Below, piece by piece: positions 1 through 5,759 of a DNA stretch of 5,782 bases (positions are counted from its first letter, which is position 1; every line of letters starts with the position of its first letter). The notes beneath the pieces are model-generated. The model saw only the letters and a program-made list of their open reading frames with translations, did no database searches and was not told the DNA's origin. Source of the DNA: JAJVID01 sp035275345 (GTDB lineage Bacteria > Acidobacteriota > Blastocatellia > RBC074). The DNA lies in the NCBI GenBank assembly GCA_035275345.1, contig DATEMY010000123.1, positions 1 through 5,782 of the forward strand, written 5' to 3'. The position numbers and the translations under genes were made by a program.

Positions 1-49
1 GATAAATATTGGTAAGAAGACTCGACGAATCTTCTTGCCAATATTTATC
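1..49. repeat. Near-perfect AT-rich palindrome at the window edge
   Basis: Bases 1-24 pair with bases 26-49 around a centre at base 25. Of 24 pairs, 22 match; the exceptions are 13/37 (T opposite G, a wobble in plus-strand RNA) and 21/29 (C opposite A). As RNA it would form a 20-base-pair stem with a short loop. The outer 20 bases have only 5 G/C, far below the rest of the window. It lies 55 bases beyond the stop of the leftward HD-domain gene, where a terminator for the leftward transcript would be expected. The bases that would form a U-tract for that transcript lie outside the window, so this cannot be settled. Since the palindrome begins exactly at base 1, an assembly fold-back is also possible. 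Confidence 0.8.
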
Positions 50-104
50 CCCGTGTTCCCATGATCCCCGTGGTTTTTCTACTCAACCCGGGATGGGGGT
101 TGAT

Positions 105-893
105 TTACAGCGGTTGGTCCGGGTTGGCGATGGTCCGCCACATGTGAGCGACCGGGCTGTTATCATTCCCCAACCCTTCTTTGGGTTGTTTGAAATGGCG
201 CCCGATGATGTCAATGAACGGCTCGATAGAAACTTTGGCGTTCGGATCGAAGCTATACAGGTCATTGACTGTGATCAGCCGGGCTTCCATATACCACTTG
301 TGATTGCGGGCGTACTTGTAGGCGGCCTCGATGTGAGGCGACGGCGTGTAGTCTCGGCCGAAGATGCGGTAATACATTTCCGGGTATTCATAGCCTACCG
401 ACGGATCTGGATAAAAGCGCAGCGCCTGATGGTAACGAATGCCCCAGCTCACTTTCTCAGAGACATACGGTTCGACGAGCTGCGCGCCCCACCAACCATG
501 ATCGGGTTTGATCAGGCTCAGGACAATATCGTGAAGCAGACAGGCGAGGATGGTTTCCTCGCTCATCCCCGTTTTCAGCGCTCGGGTAGCGCTCTGCAAC
601 ACATGATTGGCTGGAGCGAACCGCAGCCGAAAGAAATCGAGTAATGTCGGTTTGGGCGGCATCGGTTCCAACTGCTTCAGGGACGATGCGCCGTCCTTTT
701 GCATGACGAAAAGACTACCCACCCCACGCCGAACAGTCCGTTCCGCGACTGCGACCTGTTGCGCGTCGGCGGTCTGATCGAGTTGGTCGCTCAGATGGTG
801 TTCGAGCGCGTCCGCCAGGGTTTCAAATGGTATCGTTTCGACCGCTGCGGTCGCGCCCAGGGTGGCGAGAAGGGTTCGTCGGTCAACATTCAT
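105..893 (-). CDS. HD-domain protein, diiron-oxygenase-like, with Tat-like N-terminus
   Basis: This 262-residue protein carries the spaced metal-ligand pattern of HD-domain proteins: H97, H121-D122 (in LLHD), H132 (in PDHGWWGA), H155 (in RYHQALRFYPD) and D211 (in TVNDLYSFD). Six ligands in the order H, HD, H, H, D match the mixed-valent diiron oxygenases of the PhnZ / myo-inositol oxygenase group. The H132-H155 spacing is close to that of PhnZ; the H121-H132 spacing is shorter. HD phosphohydrolases also use such ligands, so oxygenase activity is inference and the substrate is unknown. The N-terminus has a twin arginine followed by a short hydrophobic run (DRRTLLATLGATAAV), suggesting Tat export, but no clean cleavage site is seen. 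The ATG start is well supported by AAGGAG seven bases upstream. It lies 51 bases downstream of the amidohydrolase on the same strand and is probably cotranscribed with it. Confidence 0.85.
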   Translation of the reverse strand: MNVDRRTLLATLGATAAVETIPFETLADALEHHLSDQLDQTADAQQVAVAERTVRRGVGSLFVMQKDGASSLKQLEPMPPKPTLLDFFRLRFAPANHVLQSATRALKTGMSEETILACLLHDIVLSLIKPDHGWWGAQLVEPYVSEKVSWGIRYHQALRFYPDPSVGYEYPEMYYRIFGRDYTPSPHIEAAYKYARNHKWYMEARLITVNDLYSFDPNAKVSIEPFIDIIGRHFKQPKEGLGNDNSPVAHMWRTIANPDQPL

Positions 894-900
894 GGTTGTT

Positions 901-906
901 CTCCTT
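901..906 (-). promoter_or_regulatory. Ribosome binding site of the HD-domain gene
   Basis: AAGGAG on the minus strand, seven bases before the ATG at 893. It fixes the start and lies in the 51-base gap after the amidohydrolase stop. No separate promoter is evident in that gap, which fits a two-gene operon. Confidence 0.75.
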
Positions 907-944
907 GTGGGGATGGGGTTGGATGGCTCTTGAACGAGGGAGGC

Positions 945-2702
945 TCAATGTCGCGCGGCGACTCTGTCGCGCACGATTTTGCCACCAACCATTGTCATTA
1001 GGATGTTCCCTTTGAGCAGCTTGCCGGGATCGGTCGCGCCGACGGACAAGGGATCGATGTCTATCACTGTGATGTCAGCCCATCGCCCGGGCGCTATCGC
1101 GCCGGTCTCGCTCTCCAGGAATGACGCGTAAGCCGCCCAGGTCGCGTATCCGCGCAAGGCCTCTTCCGGCGTCATCCGCTGTTCGGGATACCAGCCTTCG
1201 GGCGGCTGTAGCCCCTTGTCACGGCGAGTGATCGCCGAGTGAAGTCCGTAAAAGATATTGTGATCGGAACCGGTCAAATCCGAATTAAAGATCAATCGCG
1301 CTCCGCTGCGGCGCAACGTGCGCCACGCATAAGCGCCTTTGACGCGCTCCGGCCCCAGGCGATCTTCCGCCCAGGCTTTGTCTTCAGCGCAATGCGGCGG
1401 CTCCATCGAAGCGATGACTTCGGATTGGGCGAAACGTTTGAAATCGTCGGGATGAACCACCTGAGCGTGCTCGATGCGGTTGCGGTTGTTCTTCACCTCC
1501 GGCTTTTGCGCTATGACCGATTCGATGAATTCGAGCGTCTCGCGATTGCCCGCATCGCCGATGGCGTGAATGGCCACCTGGAATCCGCCTTTCATCATCT
1601 CGGCCACGAGCCCGCGGTCGAAACCGTACTGATCGCCGCTCACGCCGCGATGCCCCGGCCGGTCTGAATAATCGGCAAACAGCCGCGCGCCGCGCGAACC
1701 GAGCGCGCCGTCGTAATGAGCCTTGACTGATCGAACGGTGAGCATTTCATTGAGCTTTACTCCTCTCTTCAACCAGTCTCGGCACAATTCCCCGTCGCGC
1801 GCCGAGAGCATCGCGTAAACTCGGATCGGCAAATTTCCTTCGGCCGCGAGCGATTCAAAGGCGCGCATCAAGCGCGAGTCCGCGCCCGCTTCGTGAATCG
1901 CGACGTAGCCGTCATTAGCCATCGCGTTCAATCCGGCGAGCGTGTAGGATTTCAACTGTTCGTCAGTCGCCTCCGGAACAGCCGAAGTGAGCAGTGTCGT
2001 CGCGCGGTTTAACAGAACGCCTGTCGGCTCGCCGTTTCGATCCTTGACTATTGTCCCGCCATCGGGAGACCGCATGTCCCGCGTGATCTTCGCGCGCTCA
2101 AAAGCGAGCCTGTTTCCCCAAACCGCGAAGCTGTGCAGGCTGACCAACAGGACGGGATGGTCGGGGACACGATCGCTCAGCAGCTTTATGGTCGGATACC
2201 GGTTGGCCCATGCGCCTTCGTCCCAGCCTCGCCCGACGATCCATTCGCCTTTCGGGACTTTCGCCGCGAATGCGACGACGCGCGCCACGGCATCTTCTTC
2301 GGTCTGGATGTCGGTCAGATCAACGCGGCTCTGTTTTTCACCGAGTCCGGCGACATGAGTGTGAGAATCAACCAGCCCTGGAATGACCGTCGCGCCCTGT
2401 AGGTCAATCACTTGAGTCTTTGGGCCGCGATATTTTTCAGCGTCGCGAGAGCTTCCGGCAAAAATGATCCGAGACCCCCGTACGGCAATCGCTTCGGCGT
2501 CAGGTTTCCAACTTCCCGATGAATACGGCGAATTCTTCGCCGGCGCGCCGTCGGTCGAGGGCTCGTCCCAGTTGAAGGTATAGACCTTTCCCCCCGTGAG
2601 CAATTTGTCGGCCGGTTCATCGCTCGCAACGCTCCGACAGCTTGAGAGAAGCAGACCGCAAACGATGAGTGGCGATAATGCGCGAACTAGTGATCTCATC
2701 AT
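945..2702 (-). CDS. YtcJ-like amidohydrolase (Amidohydro_3 family), predicted lipoprotein
   Basis: Metal-dependent hydrolase of the amidohydrolase superfamily, 585 residues from the chosen start and normal for YtcJ-like enzymes. Landmarks, numbered from the ATG at 2702, are HTH at 114-116 after VIPGLVDS (first metal ligands), H190 (LHSFAVWGN), H270 (AIHEAG), K327 (SVKAHYDGALGSRGA), H379 (IHAIGDAGN), H412 (RIEHAQ), D475 (FNSDLTGSDHN) and the closing beta-sandwich segment GAIAPGRWADITVID. All expected metal-site residues are present, so it looks active; the amide or ester substrate cannot be read from sequence. The N-terminus has R3 and R7, a hydrophobic run and LLSSC with Cys22 as a lipobox, so it is probably lipid-anchored outside the cytoplasm. 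The frame extends upstream to a TTG at 2720, but GGAGGG lies inside that extension, just before two consecutive ATGs (2702 and 2699). The true start is therefore one of these, and 2699 has the better spacing. About 20 extra residues (near 45-66) interrupt the N-terminal sandwich. Confidence 0.93.
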   Translation of the reverse strand: MMRSLVRALSPLIVCGLLLSSCRSVASDEPADKLLTGGKVYTFNWDEPSTDGAPAKNSPYSSGSWKPDAEAIAVRGSRIIFAGSSRDAEKYRGPKTQVIDLQGATVIPGLVDSHTHVAGLGEKQSRVDLTDIQTEEDAVARVVAFAAKVPKGEWIVGRGWDEGAWANRYPTIKLLSDRVPDHPVLLVSLHSFAVWGNRLAFERAKITRDMRSPDGGTIVKDRNGEPTGVLLNRATTLLTSAVPEATDEQLKSYTLAGLNAMANDGYVAIHEAGADSRLMRAFESLAAEGNLPIRVYAMLSARDGELCRDWLKRGVKLNEMLTVRSVKAHYDGALGSRGARLFADYSDRPGHRGVSGDQYGFDRGLVAEMMKGGFQVAIHAIGDAGNRETLEFIESVIAQKPEVKNNRNRIEHAQVVHPDDFKRFAQSEVIASMEPPHCAEDKAWAEDRLGPERVKGAYAWRTLRRSGARLIFNSDLTGSDHNIFYGLHSAITRRDKGLQPPEGWYPEQRMTPEEALRGYATWAAYASFLESETGAIAPGRWADITVIDIDPLSVGATDPGKLLKGNILMTMVGGKIVRDRVAARH

Positions 2703-2705
2703 TGG

Positions 2706-2711
2706 CCCTCC
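2706..2711 (-). promoter_or_regulatory. Ribosome binding site deciding the amidohydrolase start
   Basis: GGAGGG on the minus strand. Measured from GGAGG, it lies four bases before the ATG at 2702 and seven before the ATG at 2699. It excludes the upstream in-frame TTG at 2718-2720, which would place this site inside the coding sequence. Confidence 0.7.
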
Positions 2712-2763
2712 GATTGTCAACGGATGGGGGCGTTATCCGCCTCGCCTGTTTGTGAGTGCGCCC

Positions 2764-2793
2764 TTGTCAGTACAGGTCAATGGTAGGTAAAGT
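2764..2793 (+). promoter_or_regulatory. Weak candidate promoter for the rightward genes
   Basis: TTGTCA (2764-2769, five of six matches) is followed after 18 bases by TAAAGT (2788-2793, four of six). Transcription would begin near 2800, about 100 bases before the short frame at 2908 and about 290 before the dehydrogenase. The predicted start would face and overlap the minus-strand promoter, so the two might interfere. This match is clearly weaker than the minus-strand one. Confidence 0.25.
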
Positions 2794-2811
2794 ACTCTCA
2801 CCGCAGTCTCG

Positions 2812-2841
2812 GTTATAGCAGCACCTGCCTGATGCGGTCAA
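2812..2841 (-). promoter_or_regulatory. Candidate sigma-70-like promoter for the amidohydrolase / HD operon
   Basis: On the minus strand, TTGACC (2841-2836, five of six matches to TTGACA) is followed after 18 bases by TATAAC (2817-2812, five of six matches to TATAAT). A TG one base upstream of the -10 box makes it an extended -10. Transcription would start near 2805 and give a leader of about 100 bases before the ATG at 2702. This is the best promoter match in the intergenic region. The call rests on consensus matching only. Confidence 0.5.
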
Positions 2842-2892
2842 TTGAAGCCAATCTTTTTGGTCCCGCAGAGACGCAGAATGGTTTGAGACTGA

Positions 2893-2898
2893 AAGGAG
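2893..2898 (+). promoter_or_regulatory. Ribosome binding site of the short App1-like frame
   Basis: AAGGAG lies three bases before an ATG at 2902 and nine before an in-frame ATG at 2908. The spacing favours 2908. A site this strong shows that the frame behind it is, or was, a genuine translated gene start rather than chance. Confidence 0.6.
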
Positions 2899-2907
2899 CC
2901 AATGATT

Positions 2908-3138
2908 ATGGAATCCGATACGGATAACAAGAGTGTGACTTTTTACCCGACATACGGGTTTAAACAAGACGGTCAGTGGGTTATTCCTATACGACTGTGG
3001 GTATCAAAACCACGATCTCTATCGGTTAGAAGGCATGCAAATCATCATACCATAAATCTGGTTGAGCTGATCAGTAAGGAGGAGCGATGCAATGTAGCGA
3101 CTGTCGGTCGAAATACTATTTGTTTTTGTTTCTCGTGA
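2908..3138 (+). CDS. Short frame resembling the N-terminus of App1-type phosphatase; probably a truncated remnant
   Basis: This frame encodes 76 residues from the ATG at 2908 (78 from 2902). Its early part, VTFYPTYGFKQDGQWVIPIR followed by LWVSKPR, resembles the opening segment of bacterial proteins of the App1 / DUF2183 phosphatidate phosphatase type, recalled from memory. The catalytic DxDxT domain of that family is absent, because the frame ends after overlapping the dehydrogenase gene by 52 bases in another frame. GC falls to about 45% and 38% in the two 60-base rows 2941-3060, against 67% in a typical dehydrogenase row. The AAGGAGG site of the dehydrogenase lies inside this frame (the codons for KEE). 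The likeliest reading is a 5' stump left when a deletion or insertion joined the dehydrogenase here. A translated leader coupled to the dehydrogenase is the alternative. Confidence 0.45.
   Translation: MESDTDNKSVTFYPTYGFKQDGQWVIPIRLWVSKPRSLSVRRHANHHTINLVELISKEERCNVATVGRNTICFCFS
3076..3082 (+). promoter_or_regulatory. Ribosome binding site of the PQQ dehydrogenase
   Basis: AAGGAGG ends four bases before the ATG at 3087. It supports that start, which gives a plausible signal peptide, and it lies inside the short upstream frame, so translation of that frame would run over it. Confidence 0.7.
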
Positions 3139-5021
3139 TCCCATTTCTTGCTTTCGGGCAAACCACGCCCTCGTCCGCTCATCATGAATGGCGATCTTAC
3201 GGCGCCGATCCGGGCGGCATGAGGCACTCTTCGTTGGATCAGATCAATCGGGGCAACGTGGCGCAACTCCAGCGCGCCTGGACCTACCACACGGGTGAAA
3301 TCGGCTTGGGCCTGGGCCAGGGAGGTTCGCGAGTCGCCGGTTTCCAAAGCACTCCGCTCGTGATAGGCGGTGTCTTGTATCTCTCGACCCCTTCCAATCG
3401 TGTAATCGCCATGGACGCCGAGACGGGCAAGGAACTATGGCAGTTCGACCCACAGGCTGGCGCAAGCAGGCGACGGTTCCAATCACACCGCGGGGTCGCT
3501 TACTGGGAAGGCCCTTCGAGCAATGGCGCCGGTATGGAGAAACGCATTCTCTTCGGCACATTCGACGCGCGACTAATCGCCCTGGACGCGATAACCGGCA
3601 AACCATGCCCTGATTTTGGGACCGCGGGAGCGGTCGATTTACGAAAAGGCGTGGCGGACAACTGGCCGCAATCGAATTACGGCGTGACTTCCCCGCCGGC
3701 CATTTACAGGAACCTTGTGATCGTGGGGGCGCAGGCCCCGGAAGGGCCTTCGAAGGGCCCGAGCGGCGACGTGCGCGCGTTCGACGTTCGCACCGGCAAG
3801 CTCGTCTGGCGCTTTCATACGGTTCCGCGGCCCGGAGAGCCCGGTCATAACACCTGGGAAGGCGATTCGTGGCAGGACCGCACAGGAGTAAATGTCTGGT
3901 CGATAATGACGGTCGATGTCGAGCGAGGGATGGTCTTCCTGCCCCTCGGTTCGGCCGCCTATGATTTTTACGGCGCCGACCGGAAAGGGCGGAACCTCTA
4001 TGCGAATTCTCTGGTCGCGCTAAACGCGGCGACGGGCAAGCTCGTCTGGCATTACCAGATGGTGCGGCATGACATTTGGGATTACGATTTGCCGGCTCAT
4101 CCGAACCTGATCACAGTCCGTCACAACGGCCGCGCGATTCCGGCAGTGGCGCAAGTGACGAAGATGGGTTTGGTATTCGTGCTGAACCGTCTCACAGGCA
4201 AGCCGCTCTTTCCGGTCGAAGAGCGAGCCACGCCGGGGAGTAAGGTTCCAGGCGAGGCCGCTTGGCCGACGCAGCCCGTGCCCGTCAAACCGCCGCCGCT
4301 GGCCCGGCATAAGCCCCTCACCAGCGAGGAACTCAACCAGGTCACGCCGGAGTCGAAGAAATATTGCGCCGAGTTATTCAACCAGGTTGTGAGCGGCGGG
4401 CTGTACACGCCTCCCGGGCTGGAATTGACGCTCTGGTTCCCCGGCACGCTCGGCGGAGCGACCTGGTCGGGAGCGTCATTCGATCCGAAAACGGGCTATC
4501 TCTACGTCAACGTAAACGAGATCGGGGCTGTCGGCGCGATGAAGCCGCAGACGGATGGAACGGAGCCTGCGTACCGGCGCTCCAGCCCGTGGGGCGCCTA
4601 CGCCCGGTTCTGGGATCCGAACGAGTACCCCTGCCAGCAGCCGCCCTGGGGCACGCTTAACGCCGTCAATCTGAATACGGGAGAGATCGCCTGGCGCGCG
4701 CCGCTCGGCCAGGTGGATGAACTCACGTCGAAAGGGGCGGCGCCGACGGGAACGCTTAACATGGGCGGGACGATTGTAACGGCTGGTGGCCTGGTCTTTA
4801 TCGGCGGCGCAAACGACAGCCGTTTCCGAGCCTTCGACGCTCAGACGGGGAAAGAACTTTGGACAGCCAGGCTCGACGCGAGTGGCCATGCCACTCCGAT
4901 TACTTATCAGGGCGAAAAGAGCGGCCGGCAATTCGTCGTCATCGCGGCTGGCGGTGGCGGCTATTTCAGCAAGACCTACGCTGATGCGCTAGTCGCATTC
5001 GCCCTGCCGATTAAACAGTGA
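3087..5021 (+). CDS. Secreted PQQ-dependent dehydrogenase (quinoprotein glucose-dehydrogenase-like)
   Basis: Quinoprotein beta-propeller of 644 residues. A Sec signal peptide is seen at residues 7-24 (R7 and K9, then YYLFLFLVIPFLAFG). The family opening follows (RHSSLDQINRGNVAQLQRAW, 46-65), then repeated tryptophan-docking motifs of the form A-D/N-x-x-TG-K-x-x-W at 109-118, 231-241, 311-321 and 582-592, with a shorter one at 528-536. Membrane glucose dehydrogenase hallmarks include HRGVAYW (134-140), NYGVTSPP (197-204), RHDIWDYD (327-334; the segment carrying the catalytic Asp in Gcd-type enzymes) and K359 before the VFVLNRLTG strand (363-371). There is no vicinal CC pair as in methanol dehydrogenases and no CxxCH, so no fused cytochrome c. 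The five-helix membrane anchor of E. coli Gcd (about 800 residues) is also missing. The enzyme should be periplasmic and oxidise an alcohol or sugar, passing electrons to a separate acceptor. No PQQ synthesis gene is in the window and the substrate is unknown. Confidence 0.93.
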   Translation: MQCSDCRSKYYLFLFLVIPFLAFGQTTPSSAHHEWRSYGADPGGMRHSSLDQINRGNVAQLQRAWTYHTGEIGLGLGQGGSRVAGFQSTPLVIGGVLYLSTPSNRVIAMDAETGKELWQFDPQAGASRRRFQSHRGVAYWEGPSSNGAGMEKRILFGTFDARLIALDAITGKPCPDFGTAGAVDLRKGVADNWPQSNYGVTSPPAIYRNLVIVGAQAPEGPSKGPSGDVRAFDVRTGKLVWRFHTVPRPGEPGHNTWEGDSWQDRTGVNVWSIMTVDVERGMVFLPLGSAAYDFYGADRKGRNLYANSLVALNAATGKLVWHYQMVRHDIWDYDLPAHPNLITVRHNGRAIPAVAQVTKMGLVFVLNRLTGKPLFPVEERATPGSKVPGEAAWPTQPVPVKPPPLARHKPLTSEELNQVTPESKKYCAELFNQVVSGGLYTPPGLELTLWFPGTLGGATWSGASFDPKTGYLYVNVNEIGAVGAMKPQTDGTEPAYRRSSPWGAYARFWDPNEYPCQQPPWGTLNAVNLNTGEIAWRAPLGQVDELTSKGAAPTGTLNMGGTIVTAGGLVFIGGANDSRFRAFDAQTGKELWTARLDASGHATPITYQGEKSGRQFVVIAAGGGGYFSKTYADALVAFALPIKQ

Positions 5022-5033
5022 CTATATCCATAT

Positions 5034-5040
5034 AAGGAGG
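5034..5040 (+). promoter_or_regulatory. Ribosome binding site of the DUF2278 gene
   Basis: AAGGAGG lies eight bases before the ATG at 5049, within the 27-base gap after the dehydrogenase stop. No terminator or promoter is visible in this gap, so the two genes are probably cotranscribed. Confidence 0.75.
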
Positions 5041-5048
5041 ATTTCTTC

Positions 5049-5759
5049 ATGCCTCTCAAGAAATACGGTGTCTTGAAAGGGACCGCACTCGGCCATCTTC
5101 GCAACGCAGACGATGATCACTACCAGATTCTGATCAAAGCCAGCGGCACGCTCTATCGCATCGCGGTGAACATAAAATCCGCCGCTAAGAACGCCCCTTC
5201 CACTCTCCTGTTCCAGACCGCGACAACCCTGCCCTCGAATCTGAAGGCCGGGCTGCGCGCGCTCAATCCGGGCTATAAGAAGCTCGCGTCGAAACCAGGC
5301 GACCTGGCGCAGGATTACGTACGCGGAGGCCTTGTCAAGCCCGAGAGTATGAAGCCCGTGCCTCCTGACGCGCCCGGCGCCGACAACGACCTCAGAGACA
5401 AGCTCGAGGACGCCTTGATCAAAGCCCTCGCCGAGCCGGGGTCCATGGTCTATGCATTCGGCGAAAGGTGGGGACCTGAAAAAAATAAGCGTGACCAGTA
5501 CTTCAAATTCACCCCAGGTAATGGCATCCACGACATCCACATGAATCAGGGCAACTCCGGCAAATGGAAAAAGGACAACGGCGTTTATCAGGACGGCTGC
5601 ATTTTCATCGAATACCCCGGCGACAAGTGGCGCGCCTTCTTCTTTGCGTTCCAGTCGCAAACTTTCGACACCGACAATAAAGGCAATCCGCGCGGCGGCG
5701 CTCCAAAGCTCACGACGCCGAAGAAGAAAGCTAAGAAAGCCAAGAAAGCTAAAAAATGA
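5049..5759 (+). CDS. DUF2278 / YukJ-like protein with lysine-rich C-terminal tail
   Basis: This 236-residue protein matches the DUF2278 (YukJ) family along almost its whole length. Landmarks are the opening PLKKYGVLKG, HYQILIKASGTLYRIAVNIKS (24-44, split by the family's usual variation), LAQDYVRGGL (86-95), PGADNDL (109-115), VYAFGERWGP (134-143), GIHDIHMNQGN (159-169), GVYQDG (178-183) and FAFQSQ (199-204). The HDIH cluster and the GERW segment look like a conserved active or binding site, but the family has no established function. No signal peptide is seen, so it should be cytoplasmic. Residues 225-236 form an unusual basic tail made of AKK repeats, typical of DNA- or polyanion-binding tails. 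It follows the dehydrogenase by 27 bases with a strong ribosome binding site. The start is well supported because the family opening begins at residue 2. Confidence 0.92.
   Translation: MPLKKYGVLKGTALGHLRNADDDHYQILIKASGTLYRIAVNIKSAAKNAPSTLLFQTATTLPSNLKAGLRALNPGYKKLASKPGDLAQDYVRGGLVKPESMKPVPPDAPGADNDLRDKLEDALIKALAEPGSMVYAFGERWGPEKNKRDQYFKFTPGNGIHDIHMNQGNSGKWKKDNGVYQDGCIFIEYPGDKWRAFFFAFQSQTFDTDNKGNPRGGAPKLTTPKKKAKKAKKAKK
5721..5756 (+). repeat. Nine-base tandem repeat encoding the AKK tail
   Basis: Three consecutive nine-base units of the form GCY-AAR-AAA (5730-5738, 5739-5747, 5748-5756) follow an AAG-AAG-AAA start. They encode A-K-K three times after K-K-K. The unit differs only at synonymous third positions. 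Such short A-rich repeats can gain or lose copies by slippage, which would change tail length without breaking the frame. Confidence 0.8.

Noticed and set aside
83..103. Seven-base-pair hairpin (TCAACCC / GGGTTGA) just after the HD gene stop, as a terminator
   Set aside because: In the leftward transcript it is followed by an A-run rather than a U-run, so it is not a standard intrinsic terminator.
9..644. Long plus-strand open frame opposite the HD-domain gene
   Set aside because: It is antisense to a gene with clear HD motifs and a strong ribosome binding site, has no recognisable domain and begins inside the palindrome.
2715..2720. TTGACA on the minus strand as a -35 box
   Set aside because: It lies immediately upstream of the ribosome binding site, so the matching -10 would fall inside the coding sequence. 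The promoter at 2812-2841 fits better.
2769..2796. AGTAC / GTACT inverted repeat as an operator
   Set aside because: Five-base arms 18 bases apart are expected by chance, although the position between the promoters is suggestive.
3087..5021. Fused cytochrome c domain in the dehydrogenase (quinohaemoprotein)
   Set aside because: No CxxCH motif exists in the protein; its five cysteines are scattered.
5022..5660. Long minus-strand open frame opposite the DUF2278 gene
   Set aside because: It is the mirror of a well-conserved family member, has no domain of its own and no convincing ribosome binding site.
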